Origin: Mugil cephalus
Taxonomy: Eukaryota > Chordata > Actinopteri > Mugiliformes > Mugilidae
Direction of reading: 5' to 3'
Length of the DNA stretch: 64,000 bases
NCBI RefSeq assembly: GCF_022458985.1
Contig: NC_061771.1
Location: 28,512,001-28,576,000 of the forward strand
A program made the position numbers and the translations under genes. A model generated the notes under the pieces. The model was not told the DNA's origin and did no database searches. It was given only the letters and a program-made list of their open reading frames with translations. Shown piece after piece: positions 53,331-64,000 of the stretch; positions within the stretch are counted from its first letter, which is position 1, and each line of letters begins with the position of its first letter.

Positions 53331-56300
53331 CAAAGTATTACAAAATAATACATTCACAAAATATTATTATTATTATTAATAATAATAATAACAACAATAA
53401 TAATAATAATAATAAACTGGTATAATACTAGTAAAGTAGTAATAAATAAATACATAAATAAATGAATTAAATAAGAAAACTACATCTGCAAAAAGATTTG
53501 CCTGTGCATCGTAATTTATTGAGGAGTAATTTTTTTGTTTTTTCTTTTCTTTTTTTTTTAGTGAATGTAAATGGGAATTTCAAGCTTTTACATCGCTCAC
53601 TGTACTTGTATTTTTACAGGCTGTGGTCAAATTACAGGTTACTTAATCATAAATATAAAAATGTTTTAATTCTAAGGCTACCTTGGTGGATTTGCACACA
53701 TGTCAGTTTGCAGCAACGTGTCATTGTTCTTTTTTTTTTTCTTTTTCAGGCGATGAAATTCTGGGGGCAACGATCAATTTCGATCAGCTGTCAAAAGAGG
53801 AGGTGTTAAAAGTACTGAAGGTGATTGAGCCCTTCAATGACAAGGTCCAGGTCCTTACTCGAAGCAACCTGAGCAAAAGCATGGGGAATTTGGACCAGTG
53901 CGCCAAGACTCCCGAGACGGTTGGTGAAATTCAGACTGAATTAATGCATCTTTAGTAAAATGATCTGAGGTGGATGGCAACAATTGTTTAAATATTTTTT
54001 TGCAGTTTGCTGTAAAACAAATAATCAAACTAATCTAGTACCCCTCCTTAATCAGGAGGACATGGACACTGATACTGTAATGTCATTCTAATCACCAAGT
54101 TGTGGCTTATATTTCTAGATGCTGCAGGATTCCTACAACAAACTCTACAACGACAAAATCAAGAAGTTCATAAAGGCAGACTTGTCTGGTGCTAAGGGGG
54201 GCTATGGGAATGGGGAAGTTTCAGCCGCATCCAAGAAACACAACACAGACTTGCCTCGCCTCGGAGTTGACTTTGGACTCAGGAAATCCACACCTTTGAG
54301 TGCAGACACTAATGCTAATCCACAATCTGATGTTAGAGATCTAACAGATGGCTGCAATCTGAACCTACCACCGTTGGGCATCGGCTTGAATGGGACTACT
54401 CTAAGTGACGCTCAGGTACCAAGACTTAAAGTTGATGCTCGAAGTCCACAGCTTAATGGTCCAGACTGCCACGTGTCTGGGACATTACCAGGAGGTACAA
54501 ACACTGATCGTCCATCAGTTGGCTTGGCAATGCCAAACAGAACTTGTGAATCTCCAGAAATGGGTATTGACATGGGTTCAGGTGTTACTGGACCTAGAAT
54601 GGGTATTAACCTTGATGGGGGAAATATTAGTGGTCCATCTTTTAACACTAGTGTTCCCACAGTGAACATTGAGCGAACAGACCAGGAATTCAAAATGCCA
54701 AAATTCAAAATACCAGTGATGGATTTCTCAGGACATTCAGATGCACAGACCCCAGATATTCCATCAGGTAAACTCCATGTCAAGTCTTCCAAGAAACTGA
54801 AAACCCCAGATCTAACTCTGGATGACCCTTCCAGTTATGTAGGATTACCCAAACCTAGGCTGTCTGGGAGATCAACTGATTTAGACCTAGACATGCCAGA
54901 TGTGACTGTATCACAACCTGATGTAAATCTACCCAAAGCTCCATCACTTGGCATCAAAGGGCCATCTGGAAAATTCAAGGCCCCTAAGTTCACAATGCCC
55001 AAATTTGATTTACCAGACATTAAAGCGCCACATTTAAATGGAAACTTAGAGGGACCAGATCTGGGATTGTCAGGTACAAAGCTGAAGGGGATAGATGCTG
55101 AACTGAAAACTCCAAACATTGCTGGCCCACAATTTAAAGGGGTTATCGGTTCTCCAGATTTGAATCTATCTGATATGGATCTTGGTAAACCCAACCTAGA
55201 TCTTACGAGCCCAGATGCCAACTTACATATGACCTCAAGTACATTCAAAGCACCAGCAATGAAGAATGCAAATATTGACTTGAATGCTCCTGACCTGCAT
55301 ATTGATGCTCCCTCTAGCAAATTTAAAATGCCTAAATTTAACCTTTCAGGTACAGGGGCAAATATGGACCTAAACTCAGACCTAAAATCCCCTGATCTAA
55401 GTCTCAAATCTCCAAAGATAAAGGGTAGGATTGATGCCCCTGACATGGACCTACCAAACATGGATCTCAAAGCTCCAAAGTTAGATATTAACACTCCAGA
55501 TGTCAACATTGGCTCCCCCAAAACACAGTTTAAAATGCCAAAGCTGAAGATGCCGAAATTTAACGGCCCAAACCTGAAAGGACCTGAAATTGATGGTAAC
55601 TTAGATGGTCCAGACTTTGATGTCAATGCACCCAATTTCAACCTCAAAGGTCCTAAAGCTGATCTAGATGTTGATGTTTCTGGTCCATCTGGAAAATTAA
55701 AAAAGCCTAAATTCAGCATGCCTAGTTTTGGGCTGTCTGGTCCAAAATTAGATGGTCCAGACTTGGACCTAAACCCACCTGATTTAGATATATCAGGTCC
55801 CAGTCTCAGTGCACCAGACATAAACCTCCCCAAGGCTGACCTCAAAGGCCCAAAGATGGACCTGGATGCCCCAAATCTCAACTTAGACATGCCATCAGGC
55901 AAACTGAAAATGCCAGAACTTCATGGTCCAGACTGGGATGTTAATGCGCCTTCAGGCAAACTGAAAATGCCCAAATTTAATCTCTCAGGTACATTACCAA
56001 AAGGACCAAATTTGGACCTAAATGCAGACATGAAGTCTCCAGATTGGGATCTGAAGGCTCCAAAACTAAAGGGAGGAATAGATACCCCTGACATGGACCT
56101 ACCAAACATGGATCTCAAAGCTCCAAAGTTAGATATTAACACCCAGATGTCAACATTGGCTCCCCAAAAACAAAGTTTAAAATGCCAAAGCTGAAGATGC
56201 CGAAATTTAACGGCCCAAACCTGAAAGGACCTGAAATTGATGGTAACTTAGATGGTCCAGACTTTGATGTCAATGCACCCAATTTCAACCTCAAAGGTCC

Positions 56301-59300
56301 TAAAGCTGATCTAGATGTTGATGTTTCTGGTCCATCTGGAAAATTAAAAAAGCCTAAATTCAGCATGCCTAGTTTTGGGCTCTCTGGTCCCAAGGTAGAT
56401 GGTCCAGACTTGAACTTAAACCCACCTGACCTAGATATATCAGGTCCCAGTCTCAGTGCACCAGACCTAAACCTCCCCAAGGCTGACCTCAAAGGCCCAA
56501 AGCTGGACCTGGATGCCCCAAATCTCAACTTAGACATGCCATCAGGCAAACTGAAAATGCCAGAACTTCATGGTCCAGACTGGGATGTTAATGCTCCTTC
56601 AGGCAAACTGAAAATGCCCAAATTTAATCTCTCAGGTACATTACCAAAAGGACCAAATTTGGACCTAAATGCAGACATGAAGTCTCCAGATTGGGATCTG
56701 AAGGCTCCAAAACTAAAGGGAGGAATAGATACCCCTGACATGGACCTACCAAACATGGATCTCAAAGCTCCAAAGTTAGATATTAACACCCCAGATGTCA
56801 ACATTGGCTCCCCAAAAACAAAGTTTAAAATGCCAAAACTAAAGATGCCTAAATTTAAGCATCCAAACTTGAAAGGACCTGAGATTAATGGTCCAGACTT
56901 TGATGTCAATGCACCCAATTTCAACCTCAAAGGCCCTAAAGCTGATTTAGATGTTGATGTTTCTGGTCCATCTGGAACATTAAAAAAGCCTAAATTCAGC
57001 ATGCCTAGTTTTGGGCTCTCTGGTCCCAAGGTAGATGGTCCAGACTTGGACCTAAACCCACCTGACCTAGATATATCAGGTCCCAGTCTCAGTGCACCAG
57101 ACATAAACCTCCCCAAGGCTGACCTCAAAGGTCCAAAGCTGGACCTGGGTGCCCCAAATCTCAACTTAGACATGCCATCAGGCAAACTGAAAATGCCAGA
57201 ACTTCATGGTCCAGACTGGGATGTTAAAGCACCCTCAAGCAAACTGAAAATGCCCAAATTTAATCTCTCAGGTACATTACCAAAAGGACCAAATTTGGAC
57301 CTAAATGCAGACATGAAGTCTCCAGATTGGGATCTGAAGGCTCCAAAACTAAAGGGAGGAATAGATACCCCTGACATGGACCTACCAAACATGGATCTCA
57401 AAGCTCCAAAGTTAGATATTAACACCCCAGATGTCAACATTGGCTCCCCAAAAACAAAGTTTAAAATGCCAAAGCTGAAGATGCCGAAATTTAACGGCCC
57501 AAACCTGAAAGGACCTGAAATTGATGGTAACTTAGATGGTCCAGACTTTGATGTCAATGCACCCAATTTCAACCTCAAAGGCCCTAAAGCTGATCTAGAT
57601 GTTGATGTTTCTGGTCCATCTGGAAAATTTAAAAAGCCTAAATTCAGCATGCCTAGTTTTGGGCTCTCTGGTCCAAAGTTAGATGGTCCAGACTTGGACC
57701 TAAACCCACCTGATCTAGATATATCAGGTCCCAGTCTCAGTGCACCAGACATAAACCTCCCCAAGGCTGACCTCAAAGGCCCAAAGCTGGACCTGGGTGC
57801 CCCAAATCTCAACTTAGACATGCCATCAGGCAAACTGAAAATGCCAGAACTTCATGGTCCAGACTGGGATCTTAACGCGCCTTCAGGCAAACTGAAAATG
57901 CCCAAATTTAATCTCTCAGGTACATTACCAAAAGGACCAAATTTGGACCTAAATGCAGACATGAAGTCTCCAGATTGGGATCTGAAGGCTCCAAAACTAA
58001 AGGGAGGAATAGATACCCCTGACATGGACCTACCAAACATGGATCTCAAAGCTCCAAAGTTAGATATTAACACCCCAGATGTCAACATTGGCTCCCCAAA
58101 AACAAAGTTTAAAATGCCAAAGCTGAAGATGCCGAAATTTAACGGCCCAAACCTGAAAGGACCTGAAATTGATGGTAACTTAGATGGTCCAGACTTTGAT
58201 GTCAATGCACCCAATTTCAACCTCAAAGGCCCTAAAGCTGATCTAGATGTTGATGTTTCTGGTCCATCTGGAAAATTAAAAAAGCCTAAATTCAGCATGC
58301 CTAGTTTTGGGCTCTCTGGTCCGAAGTTAGATGGTCCAGACTTGAACCTAAACCCACCTGACCTAGATATATCAGGTCCCAGTCTCAGTGCACCAGACAT
58401 AAACCTCCCCAAGGCTGACCTCAAAGGCCCAAAGCTGGACCTGGGTGCCCCAAATCTCAACTTAGACATGCCATCAGGCAAACTGAAAATGCCAGAACTT
58501 CATGGTCCAGACTGGGATGTTAACGCGCCTTCAGGCAAACTGAAAATGCCCAAATTTAATCTCTCAGGTACATTACCAAAAGGACCAAATTTGGACCTAA
58601 ATGCAGACATGAAGTCTCCAGATTGGGATCTGAAGGCTCCAAAACTAAAGGGAGGAATCGATACCCCTGACATGGACCTACCAAACGTGGATCTCAAAGC
58701 TCCAAAGTTAGATATTAACACTCCAGATGTCAACATTGGCTCCCCAAAAACAAAGTTTAAAATGCCAAAGCTGAAAATGCCGAAATTTAACGGCCCAAAC
58801 CTGAAAGGACCTGTAATTGATGGTGACTTAGATGGTCCAGACTTTGATGTCAATGCACCCAATTTCAACCTCAAAGGTCCTAAAGCTGATCTAGATGTTG
58901 ATGTTTCTGGTCCATCTGGAAAATTAAAAAAGCCTAAATTCAGCATGCCTAGTTTTGGGCTCTCTGGTCCGAAGTTAGATGGCCCAGACTTGGACCTAAA
59001 CCCACCTGATCTAGATATATCAGGTCCCAGTCTCAGTGCACCAGACATAAACCTCCCCAAGGCTGACCTCAAAGGCCCAAAGCTGGACCTGGGTGCCCCA
59101 AATCTCAACTTAGACATGCCATCAGGCAAACTGAAAATGCCAGAACTTCATGGTCCAAACTGGGATGTTAATGCTCCTTCAGGCAAACTGAAAATGCCCA
59201 AATTTAATCTCTCAGGTACATTACCAAAAGGACCAAATTTGGACCTAAATGCAGACTTGAAGTCTCCAGATTGGGATCTGAAGGCTCCAAAACTAAAGGG

Positions 59301-61377
59301 AGGAATAGATACCCCTGACATGGACCTACCAAACATGGATCTCAAAGCTCCAAAGTTAGATATTAACACTCCAGATGTCAACATTGGCTCCCCAAAAACA
59401 AAGTTTAAAATGCCAAAGCTGAAGATGCCGAAATTTAACGGCCCAAACCTGAAAGGACCTGAAATTGATGGTGACTTAGATGGTCCAGACTTTGATGTCA
59501 ATGCACCCAATTTCAACCTCAAAGGTCCTAAAGCTGATTTGGATGTTGATGTTTCTGGTCCATCTGGAAAATTAAAAAAGCCTAAATTCAGCATGCCTAG
59601 TTTTGGGCTCTCTAGCCCCGAGTTAGATGGCCCAGACATGGACCTCAGTGGCCCAAATGTTGACTTAGACATGCCATCAGGGAGAGTGAAAACTCCAAAG
59701 ATAAAGGGAGGAATCAGTACTCCTGACTTGCCCAACATGGACCTTAAAGCTCCAAGATTAGATATAAATGCTCCAGATGTCAACTTTGGCTCCCCAAAAA
59801 CCAAGCTTAAAACACACAAATTGAAAATGCCTAAAGTTGAGCTGGCAGGCCCAAAAGGACCTGAGGTTGATGGCAATTTTAATGGCCCAGACATTGACAT
59901 GAGTGCACCAAACTTCAATCTCAAAGGTGCGAAAACTGGAATTCCAGATGTTGGTTTTGGCAGCCCATCAGGGAAGCCCAAAAAGTCACGTTTGAACTTT
60001 CCTGATGTAGGGTTTTCTCGTCCAAAGTTCGATGGCCCTAACTTTGATGTTAATTCGCCAGATCTAAATGCCAAGGGACCAAATTTGAAATTAAATTCAA
60101 ACCTTAAATCTCCAAAGCTGAAAGGTGGACTCGACGGCCCAAGGATCGGCTTACCAGATGTTGACCTCAGTTCTCCCAAGTTGGATATGAACTCACCAGA
60201 TGTCAACCTTGGTTTCCCAGATGCAAAATTCAAAAAGCCCAAAATCAAGACGCCAAAGGGCCCCAATGTTGACATCAGTACGGACCTACATGGGCCAAAT
60301 ATGAATATTCCGGATTTAGATGTTAATGGTCCTAAAGGAAAACTAAAAATGCCAAGTTTACATAAACCAGATCTCAGTCTGTCAGGACCTAACCTGAGCG
60401 GTTCAGATTTAGATTTAACTTTACCTGATGCCAGTTTCATGGGTCCTAAGTTAGATCTCAATGGAAAATATCCTGATGCTAGAATAGATGGTAACATTGG
60501 ACGACCTGACTTAAACTTTGCTGGCCCTCAAGTTAAAGGAAACTTAAGAGGTCCAGACATTGATGGTCCTGATTTTGACTTGGGAGAAAGAAAGTTCAGG
60601 CTCCCAACTTTCAAGATGCGCCCATTTGGAAGCCCAGATCTTAACAGGGGAGGTTCTGATATTGACTTCACCACATATCAAAGACCAGCACATCTAGATA
60701 TTTCTCCCCGAAATGCAAAATACAACATGAACGCAGACATTCTTAAGGGAGATTTTACACGTCCAAACATGGACCTCTACAGCCCTCCAATGGCAATGAG
60801 CAGTCCACAGCTACACCTAAGATCTCCAGATCTTAACATTGACGATATTTCATTAAATATGCAAAGACCTCCTCCTAGGAATCGCAAATCAGACATGACA
60901 GGTATGAACATGAGAATACCCGATCTGGACATAGATGGAAGACTTCATCACCCAGACAGAAATTCCCCTAGAATGAGACTTAGGTCTGGGCAGCCTCTGC
61001 TCAGTGATGTTTTAAGCCGGGGTGTTGATTTCCATCGTTCAGATCTCAACATTGATGATTTCACAGGAAAAGATCATGTGCTCAGAGCCAGAGGTTCAAC
61101 ACCTGACCTCCGTACAATACGTGACAGTGGACAGGACTTCTACCATTCAGGACTAGACATTGACATGGGGCGCAGTAGAAAAATCAGAAGGCCGCCTGAC
61201 GGTGCAGACGGATACTTTGTCACCGTTTTTCCTTCTCAAACACAAAGCCAAAGAATGCCAAACCGTAAATACAACACACTCGGAGCACCCGACTTTAATT
61301 CAGGAAACATAGACCTTGAAGTCCCAAGAAAATATGACCAAAAAGGTTCAACATACCTCTTCTCCAACCTTGTGTAG
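51180..61377 (+). CDS. AHNAK-like giant scaffold protein (frame broken once)
   Basis: Exons proposed: 5' exon ending 51334, optional exon 52872-52905, then 53043-53160, 53750-53919 and a terminal exon 54119-61377. The last three coding joins keep frame. AHNAK proteins are large cytoplasmic and membrane-associated scaffolds with an N-terminal PDZ-like domain and long MPKFK/GPDVD-type repeats; the whole repeat region sits in one exon, as here. Exons 53043-53919 give SDEGGVVISSINNVSS, GLREGDEILGATINF and VLKVIEPFNDKVQVLTR, a PDZ-like fold of the AHNAK/periaxin type. The body is built on MPKLKMPKF, GPDFDVNAPNFNLKGPKADL and SGKLKKPKFSMPSFGLSG. The terminal exon is open 54119-56194, then shifts frame at a C run (56142-56144, CCC where other units have CCCC) and is open again to the TAG at 61375-61377. 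As read, the protein stops after about 788 residues; the family-sized product would be about 2.5 thousand. A periaxin-like paralogue is possible. Confidence 0.85.
51263..51274 (+). promoter_or_regulatory. Short upstream ORF in the AHNAK-like 5' exon
   Basis: ATG GAC CGA TAA precedes the second start ATG GAC CCT GAG (51323-51334), which runs to the donor GAG|GTCAGT. Both share GCATGGACC. Confidence 0.45.
52653..52824. mobile_element. Tc1/mariner-like element, copy 6 (AHNAK-like intron)
   Basis: It starts TATACACCGATCAGGCATAA and ends CATAATGTTGTGGCTGATCG then GTATA. At about 171 bp it is a short non-autonomous copy, ending ~48 bp upstream of the optional exon at 52872. Confidence 0.75.
52872..52905 (+). 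other. Candidate optional start-codon exon of the AHNAK-like gene
   Basis: A good acceptor (TTTTGTCCTGCAG) and donor (ATG|GTATGA) bound a 34-base exon whose last three bases are ATG. Spliced to 53043 it starts the protein MPSHRRGRSLSEAL. If exon 1 reads into it, MDPE is followed by GTT TAG, so the upstream frame ends at once. If it is skipped, exon 1 joins 53043 in frame and gives MDPEPSHRRGRS. Confidence 0.55.
53270..53425 (+). repeat. (AAT)n microsatellite
   Basis: ATA/AAT trinucleotide runs, broken by short interruptions, fill this part of the AHNAK-like intron between 53160 and 53750. Confidence 0.85.
55535..59620 (+). repeat. Tandem 648-bp coding repeat of the AHNAK-like gene
   Basis: The anchor ATGCCAAAGCTGAAGATGCC (or a close variant) recurs at 55535, 56182, 56830, 57466, 58114, 58762 and 59410. 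Spacings are 647, 648, 636, 648, 648 and 648. The 647 marks the one-base loss; the 636 marks a four-codon deletion in the unit at 56830. The last unit diverges after about 59620. By eye the units are nearly identical at the nucleotide level, far closer than the flanking, older repeats at 54700-55500 and 59620-60600. Confidence 0.95.
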
Positions 61378-61994
61378 CCTTGGCCTTTGAGTATACCTTT
61401 TGTTTTGGGTTTATTCATAGTCACTTTATATTTTTTATCTTGTATTATTTCTGTAAATTTTTATGATATGCATTACAGTACTTTCTACTTCTGTAATTTT
61501 TTTTTTTTTTAGTTTTTGTCTTTCGTAACAAAGCAAACATACATTAAAATGCCGAAATCTTGCACTTGTTTAACAGTTTAACACATTTCGTAACAAAAAG
61601 TTTTATACTGTACAATACTTGTTTGAAGAGAAGTTTTTTTTTGTTTTTTTTTGTTTTTTAATTTACATTAAACTTGTTTGATATTGCACTAAATGGTGAA
61701 ATAGATGCTGTTTATATTTTTTTGAAATGTACATATTTTCTTTTGGGTATTCATTGTTGTGTACGTTGTGGATAAATGTGCAGTATAAATACGCATATGA
61801 AGTCTATCAAAAGGTTGTAACCATATTTGCTTCCAGCATATATTGAATAATGAAATTATTTAAAACTGACTTATAACTTACTTCTTAATGTACACGTCTT
61901 TTACTACATTGTTATTTAGTTTACAAAATAAACTGTATTTGTATTGTATTTGTTTCAAGTTGTGTATGCTTCATGTAGGAGCTGTTTAAATAAA
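61378..61994 (+). terminator. AHNAK-like 3' UTR with polyA signals
   Basis: AATAAA occurs at 61927-61932 and 61989-61994, the second followed by a T-rich stretch. A UTR of about 600 bases is likely. The sequence after it, to 62400, is AT-rich with (AAT)n and (TA)n runs and no gene. Confidence 0.65.
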
Positions 61995-62399
61995 GTCACA
62001 TTTTCATAAAGTCCCTACTTGTTTCCTTATAATACAAAATAATTACCTCATAAATACGATAAGTAATATAAAATAGCTCCTTCCTTTTATCATTTTCTTT
62101 TCCTTATTGATTCCTTTGAATGATTTCTTTCTACATTGTGCATATTATAACTTTCTAAATAAATGTCCTAAATTATTCCAATGTAAATACATTTTTTTAA
62201 TAAAAAGCAAAAAGTAAATAAAATGTTGGAAAAATAATAATAATAATAATAATAATAATAAACAATATTTATATATTCACTGTTTTATTAATATATTTTA
62301 TTATTATATATATACCTGTAAGTATATATATATATATATTATTAAAAGTGGTTAATTTTAAATAAGATAATAAAAGCTTTATTTTAATCGACTAGAGGC

Positions 62400-62614
62400 G
62401 TTTAAAGTAATAAAATTTAAAAAAAGACCTCCAGCCGCCGGATGGCGCCAGAGCATCTCCGTGACGTCATCAAGACGCGCCGCTAACACGCCACACGGAA
62501 AACCCTCCACGACCTTTCGCGTTGGGTTTGATTCCTCTCAAAATGTTTATATGAAACGATTTGACGGGACTTTTCTGCGTGTGTGAGTGATCGTGGAAGG
62601 AAACAGAGTCAAAG
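62400..62614 (+). promoter_or_regulatory. mrpl4 promoter with full CRE
   Basis: A locally GC-richer segment precedes the mrpl4 ATG. It contains the CRE palindrome TGACGTCA at 62462-62469, about 150 bp upstream of the ATG, and no TATA box. CRE and other CpG-type sites are common in promoters of mitochondrial-protein genes. Confidence 0.6.
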
Positions 62615-64000
62615 ATGCTTCGTTGTTCGCTTTTAATTTGTGGCAGAGGAGTCGCTGCGAGGGTGAGTGACATTAAGCTGCACGATTATAACACAACACA
62701 ACACTGCAACAACTGCAGCTCCGGACATTACTGCTAATGCCGGTCTTTATTTTAAAGAGGCTACGAACACACTGGTTTAAATAAAGGTTAAGATTTAAAA
62801 ACTTAAAATAATATTGTAAAGAGTTAAAAAAGAACAAACACGGTGGACAAAATAAACACATGGACGGTTTTTCAAGTTCCTCTGAGACAGATTCAATATT
62901 TCTAGATATAATTGAACTATCACATTAAAAATATACGTGGAAGTCATTGTGAATGTTACCATTTATGCCAAAGTTTATTAGTAAACCGCAGTTTAAGGCT
63001 GATTTAATCATAATTAGAAACTGAAGCTACACCAACTTTTAATTGTTCCTTGTGACAAAATCAATCTTATATATTTATATCAGACATCAATTTTTATTTT
63101 TCCACGTCCAGTATCAAACTTGTTTTCATGCATATCTCCTCGTATGTTTTTTTTTTTTTAATAATAATCTGCTAATCTGGCCACTAGGAGGATGTTTTGT
63201 ATGTACTGATCAGTCATTTCCTTAAATGTTCATATATGTAAATATTGATGCTACAATCAGTTCATTTGCTTATAACTTCCCGACATTTAATTTCTTTCAT
63301 CAGTCAAAAAAATGGATAAAAAAAAAAGTCTTCACAACATTTTTAACACAAAGATGAAATGTCAAATTTTGTGTTTAGGACACAAACATCCAGACGATGG
63401 TCTTGTGATGGACATTTAATTATTTATTCTGATGTTTGAGGACAGTTAGCCGAGACGATAAGTGTATTTCATGTAGAGCTGTACTCCTCACTCCTCAGTT
63501 AACCAGTAAACTCTTTATTCATTATTATTCTCAGTTTGCCTCGTCCTTCTCTGGTGACAGCGCTCTGCCTCCAAACATACTGCTGCCCACCAACCTCGTG
63601 GATCCCGCCAGATTAAGTAAGTCTTGAAACTTCAACTTTTCACATCACTGTGAGGTGGTTTTGTAGTTATTTGTTTTAGGTCTGCTATAAAGTAAACCCA
63701 CAACCCTGTAGCATCAAAACGTCTCATCAGAGCTGCCAGGAAAAGTAGAGAAGACAGTTTTTACTGGATAAGTAAGAAAAGAAAGAAAAAAGCTTGACTG
63801 GGCCATTTTTACTGTAAACGAGTAGCGCAAACAGTCTCTGAACTGTCCCTTTGAGCCGTCGCTGTCCTCTCGTGTCCTCCCGCAGAGCGTCCTCCTCCTC
63901 CTGCAGACTGCTCCCTGCCTCTGCTGAGGAAGTGCGACGCCGTCGTCCCGGCTCACCTCAGCCCCGTGCAGACGTGGGTGGAGACCCTGGAGGCGGTGGA
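62615..64000 (+). CDS. mrpl4: Mitochondrial large ribosomal subunit protein uL4m, 5' part
   Basis: Exons are 62615-62662, 63535-63616 and 63886 onward, running off the window. The joins keep frame. The product begins MLRCSLLICGRGVAAR, then FASSFSGDSALPPNILLPTN and LVDPARLKRPPPPADCSLPL. Then come LLRKCDAVVPAHLSPVQTWV and ETLEAVE. The LRK...VPTH/VPAHxxPVQ(T/A)WVE(T/S)L segment matches the N-terminal region of human MRPL4. The protein is a component of the 39S subunit at the peptide exit tunnel region. The basic, arginine-containing start is consistent with a mitochondrial targeting peptide, as expected. The conserved uL4 core lies beyond the window, so the call rests on about 80 residues. Confidence 0.85.

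Noticed and set aside
53498-53809. 103-codon frame overlapping AHNAK-like exon 4
   Set aside because: It is in a different frame from the PDZ-like exon and mostly intron.
54835-60497. Long minus-strand open frames (up to 449 codons) at 648-bp intervals
   Set aside because: They are antisense shadows of the AHNAK-like repeats, and their periodicity follows the coding units exactly.

Overview
The window is nuclear DNA of a teleost fish. The evidence is vertebrate-style genes split into many exons with GT/AG introns, proteins that align closely with vertebrate families, AT-rich introns full of microsatellites, and repeat types typical of fish genomes (Tc1-like and hAT-like inverted-repeat elements and L2-like LINE tails ending in GAATT runs). 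A percomorph fish is plausible but this is inference.

All five protein-coding genes lie on the plus strand. (1) The 3' end of socs7 (839-2064): the end of the SH2/SOCS-box region and the C-terminus. (2) sp2 (8854-23125): complete, eight coding exons, 620 residues, with a GC-rich CCAAT-box promoter at about 8440-8860. (3) abcc10 (28519-47331): complete, 21 coding exons, 1548 residues, an MRP7-type ABC transporter. (4) An AHNAK-like scaffold gene (51180-61377): short 5' exons, a PDZ-like domain over two exons, then a 7.26-kb terminal exon whose core is about 6.5 tandem copies of a 648-bp (216-residue) unit. A one-base deletion in a C run (56142-56144) breaks its reading frame. (5) The 5' end of mrpl4 (62615-64000), behind a full CRE palindrome. 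Every exon join reported keeps the frame, apart from the single AHNAK-like break.

Non-coding space is dominated by mobile-element remnants. There are six loci of a Tc1/mariner-like family with GATCAGGCATAACATTATGA-type ends. Two hAT-like elements have 8-bp target duplications, and one of them carries a recognisable BED-finger remnant. A long foldback element lies in sp2 intron 4. Five copies of a CAGYRCGTTTACATG-ended element were found, plus one short element ended CAGTGTGTAGGA. Two introns of abcc10 that flank exons 15-16 carry the same 33-bp minisatellite.

The five genes do not form a functional pathway: a cytokine-signalling adaptor, a transcription factor, an efflux transporter, a giant scaffold protein and a mitochondrial ribosomal protein are simply neighbours. 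The best candidates for a second look are the near-identical AHNAK-like array with its frame break and optional start-codon exon, the (TG)n tracts that serve as splice-acceptor tracts in both sp2 and abcc10, the twin minisatellites, and the long inverted repeats inside introns.
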